From a bacterium (GTDB lineage: Bacteria > Bacillota > Clostridia > Lachnospirales > Lachnospiraceae), in assembly GCA_030539495.1 (NCBI GenBank), contig JAUNRX010000002.1, positions 3,914 to 67,913 of the forward strand: DNA of 64,000 bases, in the 5' to 3' direction. The position numbers were made by a program, and so were the translations under genes. Under the pieces are notes generated by a model. The model was not told the origin of the DNA and searched no databases. It saw nothing but the letters and a program-made list of their open reading frames with translations. Numbering within the stretch: the stretch's first letter is position 1; each line of letters starts with the position of its first letter. This document shows, in pieces, positions 8,307 to 17,691 of the stretch.

Positions 8307-9884
8307 TTATAATTGAATCGCTTTCGTTGCAATTGCCGTTCCAAAATAACTGTCATGCTCTACAAATACAATTGTTGGGCGGTATTTAAGAATGGCTTCT
8401 TCTAATTGTTCACTAAAATAGAGATCCATATAATTTAGCGGTTCATCAAATATAATGATATGATTCTCTTCTGTCAAAATACGTGCAATATTTATCTTTT
8501 TTAGCTCTCCACTACTGAATGTTTCAAGTGGGCGCTCTAAGAAGTCGTCTGGCAATTCAAAATACTCACATAACTCTAAGAAATTCTGATACTTAGGATT
8601 ACCAACAATTTCTTCAAATCCCTCATTTATATGTCCAGTTTTCCATGCAGGTTCCTGCGTCACCATCGCAATTTTTAATCCATCTACATACTCAATTGCA
8701 TCCGTTTGAAGGCTTCCATTTAAGAGATTGAGAAACGTACTCTTACCTGCACCATTTTCCCCTTGCACCCAGATACGGTCACCTACATGGATTTCATAAT
8801 TAAAGCCTTTCAATATCTGCTTTGCATGTTCTTCGTATTGGAAACTTAGCTCTTTGATTTTCAGCAAACATTGCGCTTCCAAGCCACTATTTTGGTGAAT
8901 TACCAGTGGTTTTACTTCTTCATAATTTTGAAGAAGTTCCTTCTTATGCTCGATATTTTCCTGCATTCTTGCTTCCGAACGCTTTGCCTGTTTCATATAG
9001 GTCTCCACGCCATTTGCCCTGCCATTGCTAGCATAACTATATTTCTGCGTATTTCCAATACCCGCCCATGTTCTGCTGCATTTCGCACTGCGTTCCAACT
9101 GTGCGATTTCTTCTTCCAGTCGTTCCCTCGTTCTTAGTTCAAACTCTTCTTTTTTATCCTTATTTAGCTTCCAGCTTGAGTAATTTCCTTTTTCTAATGT
9201 AATATCTTTCTTGTTGATTGAGATCACATGATCAATTACTTGATCTAAAAATGCTCGATCGTGAGATACCACAATAAATCCTTTTTTCTTTTTAAGATAC
9301 TCTACTACCGCTTCTTTTCCCTTCGTATCAAGATGATTGGTTGGCTCATCTAATACGATAAAGGAATTCTTCTTTAAAAATAGCGTTAATAGCATAATTC
9401 TTGTCTTCTCGCCACCAGATAAAGTTGCAAACTCTCGGTCTAAAATTTCAGGATTTAGATTGATTTCATCCATTTCTTTCAGGATTCTACTCTCGATTTC
9501 GTATCCGTTCAATTCTTGATACTGTTCTTGTAACTCAGAATACTCATCAAATCTCGCTTCATCATTTTCAGCAATAATTTGTTCCATTGCTTCTTCCATG
9601 GATTTTAACTTGCCGATATTCTCTTTGATAATATCAATCGTTACACTATATCCACATTCATTGTTATATGGAAAATATTCAACTGCTACAGGCATATTGA
9701 TTGTTCCGGCTGTAGGCTCTAACTCACCAGTTAATAACTTTAACAAGGTAGTCTTTCCACGTCCATTTCGTCCGATCAGCCCTAATTTCCACTCCGTTTT
9801 CAACGTCAAGTCTATATTCTCATATACAGGACAATAAAAGTCCTCATAATGATAACTCATTTTGTTAATTATAATTTTCGACAT
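8307..9884 (-). CDS. ABC-F ATPase, antibiotic-resistance (ribosome protection) type
   Basis: This 525-residue protein has two ABC domains and no membrane segment. Domain 1 has GRNGRGKT, LSGGEKTR and LDEPTNHLD. Domain 2 has GENGAGKS, a changed signature FSSGELKK, and DEPLNYMD in place of DEPTNHLD. A long charged linker (about residues 210-330, R/K/E-rich) corresponds to the ribosome-reaching interdomain region. The divergent second Walker B with DEPLN resembles the Lsa/Vga/CplR resistance group rather than the housekeeping Uup/EttA group; assignment to a specific drug class is an inference. The start ATG has GGAGAAGAG upstream. The gene is divergent from the DUF362 gene. A degraded copy of its C-terminal region lies at 2757-2855. 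Confidence 0.8.
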   Translation of the reverse strand: MSKIIINKMSYHYEDFYCPVYENIDLTLKTEWKLGLIGRNGRGKTTLLKLLTGELEPTAGTINMPVAVEYFPYNNECGYSVTIDIIKENIGKLKSMEEAMEQIIAENDEARFDEYSELQEQYQELNGYEIESRILKEMDEINLNPEILDREFATLSGGEKTRIMLLTLFLKKNSFIVLDEPTNHLDTKGKEAVVEYLKKKKGFIVVSHDRAFLDQVIDHVISINKKDITLEKGNYSSWKLNKDKKEEFELRTRERLEEEIAQLERSAKCSRTWAGIGNTQKYSYASNGRANGVETYMKQAKRSEARMQENIEHKKELLQNYEEVKPLVIHQNSGLEAQCLLKIKELSFQYEEHAKQILKGFNYEIHVGDRIWVQGENGAGKSTFLNLLNGSLQTDAIEYVDGLKIAMVTQEPAWKTGHINEGFEEIVGNPKYQNFLELCEYFELPDDFLERPLETFSSGELKKINIARILTEENHIIIFDEPLNYMDLYFSEQLEEAILKYRPTIVFVEHDSYFGTAIATKAIQL

Positions 9885-10111
9885 ATGTCACTCTTCTCCA
9901 GTACTCTTGTAATAATCCCATTTGGTTAAGGGTGTATTTTACTATATTGTAAATAATACAAGTAGGATAATTATTGCATATAACGTAATATGAAGTAAAG
10001 TTATAAATACTGACATTCTTTAAATTGATTGCAAAATATCTCTTAGATTCGTTCTTTCCTTTGCCCTCAAAACATACTTTATTATCAAGATCAATAGCAG
10101 GAGGTTTATGA

Positions 10112-12385
10112 TTGAGTATTGAAAAAGATGGGTCCGCCGTTTCCTTAGTACGAATTCATACAGAGAAGGCATATTCCAATATGTACTCCTTATTGCAGTC
10201 TTTTATTAACAACAATGATTTATCTGAATGGGAGCGTCTAAAAGAGAAGGCCGATTATCTCTATAATAATATTACTATTTTATTAGATACGCTAGACCGG
10301 GAAACAAATTTCAAAAACCAAGTGTTATCACAACTTGCTAATGGTAAAAAACTATTATTTAAAGCAAATGGCGTATCTGCCAATGTCATTGATGAAGTTA
10401 GCCACGGCGCAGGTCCTGGGGCTCCGATCTGCACCCAATGGATATTTATAGCTGCTTTAATGAGATATTTTCATGATAGTATGAATATTAGCTATTATCA
10501 AATGTGCTTTGGAGAAGCTGCCGCCTCTACTGAGATTATAGCCCAAAAATATAGTATGTTTACAGGTAGGACCATTAGCCGTGAATCCACATTTGAAGGA
10601 CGAAACAAGGACTTCTATGGTGGTTTTGGATTTTATTTTGTAAGAAAGTACCTAGCAGAAAGACATCCTTATGATCATTCAGATAATCCGATGAATGGTT
10701 ATGAAAACAGTGTGAATGGAGAGTATATTCCACCCGGTAAAGCAAATGACAGACTTATGGTATACGATTTAAATAATATCTATTCTCCAGATAGAGGACG
10801 AAAGGTCAAAGTTCCGAATGGCGGAAACTATAAAGAAATCATAATCCATAAAGCAATCATTGGTGGTGAAGATTATGAAAAAGAAGACTATCCGGGGTGT
10901 ATCCTGATCAATACCCCGATTTTAAAAATGCATGCGCAAGACCTTATTACAAATGCAATAAAAAATCTTGGGATTGGGCTGTATCCCTCTTATTGTATCA
11001 ATGAAGATAATCAAACCTATCAATATTCCCACCATACAAGCTATAAATCAAAACTACCTCATTCCCCTTGGGTTATGAAGCTAGATGAAAAGACATTGCT
11101 TCCTGTCACAAATAAGAAAGGTGAATATATTAGGAAGAAAACATTGGGATTTTCCGGTACACAATGCGATATTATAAGAAGTGTACAGGAACAGGGCATT
11201 ATGATTATTAATGTATGCGATGCTATCAATATCGTAAATATAAGCCATAATCCAGATGGTAAATCTATTTCCGTTCCAGAAGGCTTAATATTTGCCTCTT
11301 TAGATCCTCTTGCTTTAGATTACTGCTGCTCTAGATATTGCTTTAATCAACTACCAATGAAGATAGGAAAGACCTTGATGGATAGGTATCAATGGCCAAC
11401 TGAATTTGTACAATCGGTTCCTATGCCTTACATTAATGGTAACAACATAGCCACAACAAGAGGATACGACTCTCCACTCTTTCGCTATCATTTATATGAT
11501 TATGCCGAACAACGAGGACTTGGACAGAAACGTTATTATGTGACTGGCCTCGATACTTTAACAGATGCTCCTTTTGTTTCAGTCAATGGTCACTTAGGCA
11601 CAATGAAAGATAATAATTTTACGGAACTTATCACAAATACGTTATACTATAATCCAACAACGCTTCTACATCATTTTCAATTAACAGTTTTATCCTATGC
11701 AAAATGTTCCGATACTCTTACCGGTTCCTCCCTATATAATGAATTCATGCATTTATATGATGAAAATAAAGATGGTGTGATTGATTATGATGAAAAAGGA
11801 AGAGGATTTGACAATGCACAACTAGCATATCTATCCATGTTATATGAGATGGGATACTCTGAAGTTGACGATTTAAAACGCAATTTTTTAATGTCTCAAT
11901 ATTACATAAAATACAGCTGCAAAAAATGGAATGATGAAAACATTGATTTTATACGAGATGGTCTCCTAATAAATGTCGTAAATCTAGCCTACGAATTATC
12001 CAAATTAGACCATTTACAACCCGACCTATTTATTTCCAATATGAGCTTTGGTCAGGGGTTATGGCCAAGTTGGCAAACCACTTCTTATATCTATAACACT
12101 AGTGTCTTATATGGAAGTTATCACTTTGATCAAATTACATTATATAGTATGTATGGATTTGCGTTTCAATATGCCGACATAACGTTTAATCATCGACATT
12201 ATACATCCAATCCAAATCCACTAAAGAGTTATTTTAATGATATCTGTATGAAACGAGATCTTCTGCCATTCACTTTATATGTTCCAAAGGGTTTGTCAAA
12301 ATTAGATGAGGTTTCAATTCCTAATGTATGTGAGACAGAAAATAAAGGAAAACTCTTTACAGCCGAATTTAATGAACTTTGGTGA
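10112..12385 (+). CDS. DUF362-like protein with EF-hand-like calcium loop
   Basis: A 757-residue cytosolic-looking protein without signal peptide. The segment LINTPILKMHAQDLITNAIKN matches in pattern the core of DUF362 proteins (P-x-L-K-x-H, then T-x-A-I-K-N). Residues 550-561 (DENKDGVIDYDE) form a canonical EF-hand loop. There is no obvious Cys-rich ferredoxin motif, unlike many DUF362 proteins. The start is TTG at 10112: AGGAGG (10099-10104) lies seven bases upstream, whereas an ATG at 10108 opens only four codons. The gene is 32 bases from the acetoacetate-decarboxylase-like gene and most likely forms an operon with it. Reaction unknown. Confidence 0.65.
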   Translation: MSIEKDGSAVSLVRIHTEKAYSNMYSLLQSFINNNDLSEWERLKEKADYLYNNITILLDTLDRETNFKNQVLSQLANGKKLLFKANGVSANVIDEVSHGAGPGAPICTQWIFIAALMRYFHDSMNISYYQMCFGEAAASTEIIAQKYSMFTGRTISRESTFEGRNKDFYGGFGFYFVRKYLAERHPYDHSDNPMNGYENSVNGEYIPPGKANDRLMVYDLNNIYSPDRGRKVKVPNGGNYKEIIIHKAIIGGEDYEKEDYPGCILINTPILKMHAQDLITNAIKNLGIGLYPSYCINEDNQTYQYSHHTSYKSKLPHSPWVMKLDEKTLLPVTNKKGEYIRKKTLGFSGTQCDIIRSVQEQGIMIINVCDAINIVNISHNPDGKSISVPEGLIFASLDPLALDYCCSRYCFNQLPMKIGKTLMDRYQWPTEFVQSVPMPYINGNNIATTRGYDSPLFRYHLYDYAEQRGLGQKRYYVTGLDTLTDAPFVSVNGHLGTMKDNNFTELITNTLYYNPTTLLHHFQLTVLSYAKCSDTLTGSSLYNEFMHLYDENKDGVIDYDEKGRGFDNAQLAYLSMLYEMGYSEVDDLKRNFLMSQYYIKYSCKKWNDENIDFIRDGLLINVVNLAYELSKLDHLQPDLFISNMSFGQGLWPSWQTTSYIYNTSVLYGSYHFDQITLYSMYGFAFQYADITFNHRHYTSNPNPLKSYFNDICMKRDLLPFTLYVPKGLSKLDEVSIPNVCETENKGKLFTAEFNELW

Positions 12386-12417
12386 TAAAAAATCCAACTT
12401 TATAAAGGAGTGCCATC

Positions 12418-13215
12418 ATGTTTTGTTTTTGTAAGGACCAATGCTATAGAATGCCTGTATTTTTCGGCGGAAGTGATTATGATGCTACTTATGAAGCAAC
12501 AGCTTTTGATGCTTTAACTGTTTCTTTTGTTCAGGAAACATCACGAGAAGCGCTCAACTGCTACTTACCTGCCGGATTTACATTATTAACTCCTACGATC
12601 ACCTATGAATATGCTCAATTTCGCAACGTGAACTTTTTAGCAGGAGGCGCTTATAATATCTTTCAAGCCTCTTTGCCTGTTCACTTTGAGGGCAAAAAAG
12701 ACAGTCTGGATGGTGTCTTACCTCTGGTTATATGGGAAAATAACACAATTCCAATTCTAGGTGGTAGAGAAGAAAGCGGCATGCCAAAAATATACGCGGA
12801 TATTAGTGATATTACTACCATTGATGGAAGCTATTTTTCATCTGTTAGTTTTCACGGCAATACATTTTTGGACTTTGATGTAAGCAACTTAAGACCTTGT
12901 CCGGAATCTCAATTCTCTTCACTGAAAGCCAGCTACGCGAATATAAATGCAATCGGCCTTCGATATATTCCTCATGTAGGAGGCCCTGGTGCTGATTTAC
13001 TTCAACTCATCCTCTATCCACAGTCTATTGTTCCTTATAGAATATATAACTGTGAAGGATCGTTAAATTGGACGAAGCTGCTGTATAAGAAAGGGCTAAT
13101 ACACTCAATAATTGTAGAACAATTATCCTCGCTTCCACTGCTCTCAATGTCAAATCCGACTTTAACAAAAGGGAAGGTTATTATGAGATCCCCTCTCTGC
13201 AGAGTCATTAAGTAA
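12418..13215 (+). CDS. Acetoacetate decarboxylase superfamily protein
   Basis: A 265-residue protein preceded by AAAGGAG. The segment GGREESGMPKIYADI matches the family's active-site region G-R-E-x-x-G-x-P-K, with Schiff-base Lys124. Classical acetoacetate decarboxylase has a second Lys directly after it that lowers the pKa of the first; here it is Ile. Decarboxylation of acetoacetate is therefore doubtful, and a different Schiff-base reaction (aldolase/dehydratase-type, as known in this superfamily) is possible. The C-terminal half carries the usual IGLRYIPHVGGPGAD-like segment. It follows the DUF362-like gene closely, so the two proteins may act on the same metabolite. No other pathway gene is adjacent. 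Confidence 0.7.
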   Translation: MFCFCKDQCYRMPVFFGGSDYDATYEATAFDALTVSFVQETSREALNCYLPAGFTLLTPTITYEYAQFRNVNFLAGGAYNIFQASLPVHFEGKKDSLDGVLPLVIWENNTIPILGGREESGMPKIYADISDITTIDGSYFSSVSFHGNTFLDFDVSNLRPCPESQFSSLKASYANINAIGLRYIPHVGGPGADLLQLILYPQSIVPYRIYNCEGSLNWTKLLYKKGLIHSIIVEQLSSLPLLSMSNPTLTKGKVIMRSPLCRVIK

Positions 13216-13230
13216 GACTGCGCTATAGAA

Positions 13231-13371
13231 CAAAGTGTGTGTTCCACACACTCTCGCATCTTAAGTCCTTTACAAGGAACACACACTTTGCCTGCGCCGA
13301 AGCTGGTCGCATTAGCGACATAATCCTTGCAGCTGAGTGCACATCCTTAGCGGAGCTTATTTTTAATACAT
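13231..13371. repeat. Dispersed intergenic repeat, copy A
   Basis: CAAAGTGTGTGTTCC (13231-13245) and GGAACACACACTTTG (13276-13290) are perfect inverted repeats. A small hairpin GTCGC-ATTA-GCGAC follows (13306-13319), then TGAGTGCACATCCTTAGC and TTTTTAATACAT. The right half recurs, same order and orientation, at 33869-33970. The inverted arms recur in shortened form at 47413-47437. No open frame spans it. Confidence 0.7.
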
Positions 13372-13396
13372 ATAGTTTAAGAGAATAAGGATTTTT

Positions 13397-13425
13397 TTGC
13401 ATATTCCTGTCATTTGAGATATAAT
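13397..13425 (+). promoter_or_regulatory. Sigma-A promoter
   Basis: TTGCAT (13397-13402), 17 bases, TATAAT (13420-13425). It would start transcription about 30 bases before the membrane-protein gene at 13466. Confidence 0.7.
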
Positions 13426-13465
13426 AGTATGGGAAATAAAGTAAATATCTTTAAGGAGGATTTCT

Positions 13466-14026
13466 ATGCAAAATATCCATCTAAATATACGTAACGCATT
13501 ACTACTCTCAGTTCTACTACTATTATGTTTTATTTACGATTTATATCAAGTGCTTACAGGTACTTCAAAATACTCATTAGATATTGATATTGCCTTTCTT
13601 TGCTTTTTAAGTATCTCAATTCTCTGGCTACTGTACCGCTCTATCTTTTGGAAAAGGAATAAAAGCATCCGAACGTACATAAATAGCCAATCTTCACGCA
13701 TGGCCACAGTGGAAAAACTCAACTACTTTCTCAAAACGGCTCCTAGCATTATTGGAATGCAATATGACAATAATTTTATTAGTGGCCGTAATTTCTTTGG
13801 TCTAGAACTTGCAGAAGTCAAGAACATAAAGGGATTTCGTAAATCAGGACGAATAGCTAGAAAATATTCCATCCCTGTTGGAAAATCTAATTATCTAGAT
13901 CTTATTATGAATGACGGAACCATTGTCTCCTTAGCATTTTTCCATGAATATGAGGTAACTCACGCAATAGATATTTTAAAGAAGGAATACCCTAGTATGA
14001 CGGAATATAAAACGTATGTACACTAA
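13466..14026 (+). CDS. Small membrane protein of unknown function
   Basis: A 186-residue protein with AAGGAGG placed eight bases before ATG. Two hydrophobic segments (about residues 10-30 and 43-60) are followed by a basic stretch (FWKRNKS) and a soluble, mixed alpha/beta C-terminal domain of about 115 residues. This may be a PH-like domain, judging only from the strand-rich pattern. I do not recognise a family. It has its own promoter and stands alone between the repeat and the OPT transporter gene. Confidence 0.65.
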   Translation: MQNIHLNIRNALLLSVLLLLCFIYDLYQVLTGTSKYSLDIDIAFLCFLSISILWLLYRSIFWKRNKSIRTYINSQSSRMATVEKLNYFLKTAPSIIGMQYDNNFISGRNFFGLELAEVKNIKGFRKSGRIARKYSIPVGKSNYLDLIMNDGTIVSLAFFHEYEVTHAIDILKKEYPSMTEYKTYVH

Positions 14027-14162
14027 ACAATGCTCTAACCTTCTTGCATTTACATTTTTCAACAGATAAAGGTAAATGTAGACATTTTTCCCGTTTTGTA
14101 GTAATCTATTAAAGAATTAAAAATAGTACATCTATTCCACACATAACCTAAGTCTCGTACAT

Positions 14163-14200
14163 AAATCATTCAGCTCTATTAGCTGGATGATTTAAATTTT
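14163..14200 (+). terminator. Hairpin with T-run just before the OPT gene
   Basis: AAATCATTCAGCT (14163-14175) pairs with AGCTGGATGATTT (14181-14193), one mismatch, and AAATTTTTAT follows. It may end the upstream gene. Because it sits only 26 bases before the OPT start codon and its promoter must lie upstream, it could also act as a leader attenuator. Confidence 0.55.
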
Positions 14201-14218
14201 TATAAAGGATAGGTGTAT

Positions 14219-16135
14219 ATGATAAAGAAATTATCAAAAGACGCATATGGTGGTGTATCAGGTAAAGATTATATCCCATATGTATCAAATGGTTCAAATA
14301 AGGGGACAAGCCCAGCCATTTTAATTATTGGTATCCTTCTTGCAGCATTGTTTGCAGCATCCACTGCATATTCAGGGATGAAATCAGGTCTTACTGTTGC
14401 AGCAGGTATTCCAGGATCAATTATTGGTTCCGCTTTGATCGCAGCATTTTCAAAGAATAAAGGAATCCTTGGAAAGAACTTAGTTCAAGGAATGTCTAGT
14501 GGTGGAGAATCCATTGCCAGCGGTATCATTTATCTGCTTCCTGCAATTTTATTAATTGGCTCAGATATAAGCTTTTTCGAAGGCGTATTAGTCAGTGTAG
14601 GTGGTGCTCTCTTTGGAATCGGAATCGCTTCCTTAGTTCACAAAAACTTAATTGAAGAAGAACATGGAAACTTAATGTATCCGGAATCCATGGCAATCGC
14701 CGAAACACTTGTAGCATCTGAAGGTGAAGGTGATTCCATGAAATACATGGGATACGGATTTGGAATTAGTGGTCTTATCACTATTGTTACCGGATCCTTC
14801 CTAAATGTAGCAAATAATACGATCAGTTATGTAAATGAGACTTTCTACAAGTGGAAGTTAGAGTTAGAAGTAAATCCTCTTTTACTAGGAATTGGATTTA
14901 TTGTTGGTATGGATGTCTCTCTTACTATGTTTGCAGGCTCCATCTTAGCTAACTTTGCGGTAATGCCTTTAATCAGCTACTTTGCAGAATTTGCAGCAGC
15001 TAATCATATGGTATGGAACGACGGTTCTATTGCGATTAACGATATGATGGTAAATAATATTGCAGGTAGTTATGTAAAATACATTGGCGCTGGTATGATG
15101 TTATCCGGTGGTGTAATCGGTGCACTTAAATTAGTTCCGACAATCATTTCTTCCATTAAAGAAACATTTGGCGCAAAATCTTCGGAAGGCAAGAGCGAGT
15201 CAGGATTCGCAACTATGGTATTATTAGCTGCAATCGTACTTGGTTTTGTAACTGCATTTTTAATTTCTAATGGCAACTTTGTAATGGCTATCTTAGGAGC
15301 AGTTTTATCCTTCTTCTTATCCTTGCTATTTGTTATCGTAGCAGGAAGACTTACTGGTACAATTGGTACTTCCAACCTCCCAGTTTCCGGCATGACAATT
15401 GCATCCCTTGTAATTGTTACTTTAGTATTCGTAGTTATGGGATGGACAAGTTCAGAAAACAATAAATCATTACTTTTATTTGGTACATTTATCGTAACAG
15501 CAATCTCTATTGCCGGTGGATATAGCCAATCCCAAAAAGTTGGATTTATCCTTGGTGGTAAAAAAAGCGAAATGGATAAATATTTCGTAATCTCAAGCGT
15601 TGTTGGTGTAGTTGTTGTTGTTGGTGTCATCAAATTACTTGCAAACCAACTTGCTATGACTGGAGATAATGTTCCATTTGCACTTCCACAAGCAAACTTA
15701 ATCTCAACATTAACATCCGGAATCATGTCCGGTAATCTTCCATGGCACATGATCATCGTTGGTGTCGTTATGGGTATCGTTTTATTTTTATTAAAGCTTC
15801 CCGTTATGACCATTGCGATCGGTTTCTATCTTCCAATTGCAACAACAACTATCATCTTAGTTGGCGCATTCGTTCGTTTATTTATCGAAAAAGTTGCTAA
15901 AAATGAAGAAGATAAAGAACAAAAGGTTGCAAATGGTATCAGCTTATCTTCCGGCCTTGTTGCCGGCGGTTCCATCATCGGCCTTGTAGGAATTGTCCTA
16001 CAGGTACTTGGCGTAGTTGGTGGCGCTAAACCAGCAGGCTTTGCGGCTACAAATGGAATGGCATATATCTTGCTTGCTGTCTTAGTCGTATTTACAATTT
16101 TAGTCTTAATGAAGAAAAAGAAAACTGTAATATAG
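14219..16135 (+). CDS. OPT family oligopeptide transporter
   Basis: A 638-residue polytopic membrane protein, about 14-16 hydrophobic segments, of the OPT family, which imports oligopeptides or metal-peptide conjugates using the proton gradient. Characteristic features are the N-terminal segment with AAxxAxxxYSGMKSGLTVAAGIPGS, the MYPESMAIAETLVASEGEG loop, and the NLPVSGMTIASLV segment. The ATG at 14219 is preferred over a GTG six bases upstream, because AAAGGA is nine bases before it and only three before the GTG. It appears monocistronic, bounded by hairpins on both sides. Confidence 0.9.
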   Translation: MIKKLSKDAYGGVSGKDYIPYVSNGSNKGTSPAILIIGILLAALFAASTAYSGMKSGLTVAAGIPGSIIGSALIAAFSKNKGILGKNLVQGMSSGGESIASGIIYLLPAILLIGSDISFFEGVLVSVGGALFGIGIASLVHKNLIEEEHGNLMYPESMAIAETLVASEGEGDSMKYMGYGFGISGLITIVTGSFLNVANNTISYVNETFYKWKLELEVNPLLLGIGFIVGMDVSLTMFAGSILANFAVMPLISYFAEFAAANHMVWNDGSIAINDMMVNNIAGSYVKYIGAGMMLSGGVIGALKLVPTIISSIKETFGAKSSEGKSESGFATMVLLAAIVLGFVTAFLISNGNFVMAILGAVLSFFLSLLFVIVAGRLTGTIGTSNLPVSGMTIASLVIVTLVFVVMGWTSSENNKSLLLFGTFIVTAISIAGGYSQSQKVGFILGGKKSEMDKYFVISSVVGVVVVVGVIKLLANQLAMTGDNVPFALPQANLISTLTSGIMSGNLPWHMIIVGVVMGIVLFLLKLPVMTIAIGFYLPIATTTIILVGAFVRLFIEKVAKNEEDKEQKVANGISLSSGLVAGGSIIGLVGIVLQVLGVVGGAKPAGFAATNGMAYILLAVLVVFTILVLMKKKKTVI

Positions 16136-16155
16136 ATTTAATAATATGTACCAAT

Positions 16156-16197
16156 GATAAAAGGCTATCCCATTTTTATAGGAGATAGCCTTTTATC
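16156..16197. terminator. Bidirectional terminator between OPT and sensor kinase genes
   Basis: GATAAAAGGCTATC pairs perfectly with GATAGCCTTTTATC around a 14-base loop. It serves the converging genes ending at 16135 and 16284. Confidence 0.85.
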
Positions 16198-16283
16198 ATT
16201 TATATCTTATTAAATTTGAAAAGAACAAAATTTCCGAAAGGACTCATCAACATGCCCCGATATAATATAGCTACCTAAGATAC

Positions 16284-17687
16284 TTAAATTTTCATTTGAT
16301 GCTTCGGTAAGCGTACAATAAAGCTTGTCCCTTTCCCTTTTTCGCTCTCAACCATAATACTGCCTCGATGTGCTTCCACAATGGTTTTTACAATTGCCAG
16401 ACCAATTCCTGCACCGCCAGTCTTTCGATTTCGTGATTTATCTGCACGATAAAATCGTTCAAACACATAGGGGAGTTCTTCCTTATCAATCCCTATTCCT
16501 GTATCAGATACTGTAACTTCCACTTCCTCATTACTTTCTTCCATATGAATTGTTATCTTGTCACCTTCATGTGTATATTTAACGGCATTTGAAATCAAAT
16601 TCATCATGACCTGAGATATTCTTTCTTCATCCGCTACAATTATAATCTCTTCCATATCAAGAGTAATCACAAGACCTTTTTCTTTTATTTGTATTGCAAA
16701 GTTCTCTAGCAGTTTTCTAACCAGTGCATTCATAGAAAAAGAAGCATACTTCAATTCATACCGTTCTCGTTCCAACTTTTCTAATTGCTCTAGATCTTTC
16801 ACAATATAGATAATCCGATTCACTTCTTCATAACAACTTTCCAAATGCTTGGTGCTTGGTTCCCAAATTCCCACTAGCATCGCTTCTAAATGGGTGCTTA
16901 CTGCTGTAAGTGGAGTCCTTAGTTCATGCGCCACATCAGACGTAAGCTGTTTTCTTAGTAACTCCTGCTCCATAATCGAATCTGCCATTTTATGAATGGA
17001 GGACGATAACTGATCTAATTCAATCACTTTCGTATCTTTTGATTTAACAACATTATATCTTCCATTTGCAATTTGATTTGCTACATCTACCGCCTTTAAG
17101 ATTGGTCTGCTTATATTATTAGCAAGGAAATAGGCTATGCCAATGGTAAGCACCACTGCAATTCCTCCTATAATAAATACAATCTTAGTCAGTGCATTTA
17201 GAAAAGAAAAGTCATTCTGACTATAAAAATAGGGACCATAAAAGCTTACACTAACACTGCCAATATTTCCTGCTCTGGTCTGCATTCTATACTGGCTTGT
17301 TTCAAATGTTCCCTCATTACCTGCTTGCTCGCTCTTCATTCTCGTACTGATATCATTACGAATTTGATTGCATAAGCTCATATCATGGCTTTCCGCATCC
17401 CAGACCATGTCTCCTGCTCTGTCATATACCGTAATAATAAATCCTTCGTATAATACAGACATACCAATCGCATGTAATTCATTTATATCCCACTCATCAT
17501 ACTGTGCTTTATAGGAATGCTTAATTGATTCTATGATTCCTTCCGTCTTTTTCTCTTGCTGCCGTTTTACATAAAGTTTAAATTCTTTACGAATAGATAA
17601 GTTACAAACTACGCCAAATAATAAAATTATAAATAATACAACAGCCATGATAGCAAACGATAACCTTCCTCTAATTGACTGTTTCAT
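16284..17687 (-). CDS. Sensor histidine kinase
   Basis: A 467-residue membrane kinase. Two transmembrane helices (about residues 10-30 and 165-190) flank an extracytoplasmic sensor loop. A HAMP linker follows (FLANNISRPILKAVDVANQIANG), then the H-box SDVAHELRTPL with phospho-acceptor His254, the N-box NLISNAVKYT, and DTGIGID and GGAGIGLAI ATP-binding motifs. The ATG at 17687 is chosen because GGAGGAG lies just upstream at the end of the regulator gene; the longer frame runs into that gene. It is the last gene of the metal operon and the cognate partner of the adjacent regulator. Confidence 0.9.
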   Translation of the reverse strand: MKQSIRGRLSFAIMAVVLFIILLFGVVCNLSIRKEFKLYVKRQQEKKTEGIIESIKHSYKAQYDEWDINELHAIGMSVLYEGFIITVYDRAGDMVWDAESHDMSLCNQIRNDISTRMKSEQAGNEGTFETSQYRMQTRAGNIGSVSVSFYGPYFYSQNDFSFLNALTKIVFIIGGIAVVLTIGIAYFLANNISRPILKAVDVANQIANGRYNVVKSKDTKVIELDQLSSSIHKMADSIMEQELLRKQLTSDVAHELRTPLTAVSTHLEAMLVGIWEPSTKHLESCYEEVNRIIYIVKDLEQLEKLERERYELKYASFSMNALVRKLLENFAIQIKEKGLVITLDMEEIIIVADEERISQVMMNLISNAVKYTHEGDKITIHMEESNEEVEVTVSDTGIGIDKEELPYVFERFYRADKSRNRKTGGAGIGLAIVKTIVEAHRGSIMVESEKGKGTSFIVRLPKHQMKI

Positions 17688-17691
17688 TCTC

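Noticed and set aside
9942..10016. 24-codon hydrophobic ORF upstream of the first ABC-F gene, as a possible leader peptide
   Set aside because: There is no ribosome binding site and no terminator between it and the gene, unlike the second ABC-F leader.
15070..15813. 247-codon minus-strand ORF
   Set aside because: It is antisense to the OPT transporter; its Thr/Pro/Ile-rich composition is the mirror of hydrophobic codons.
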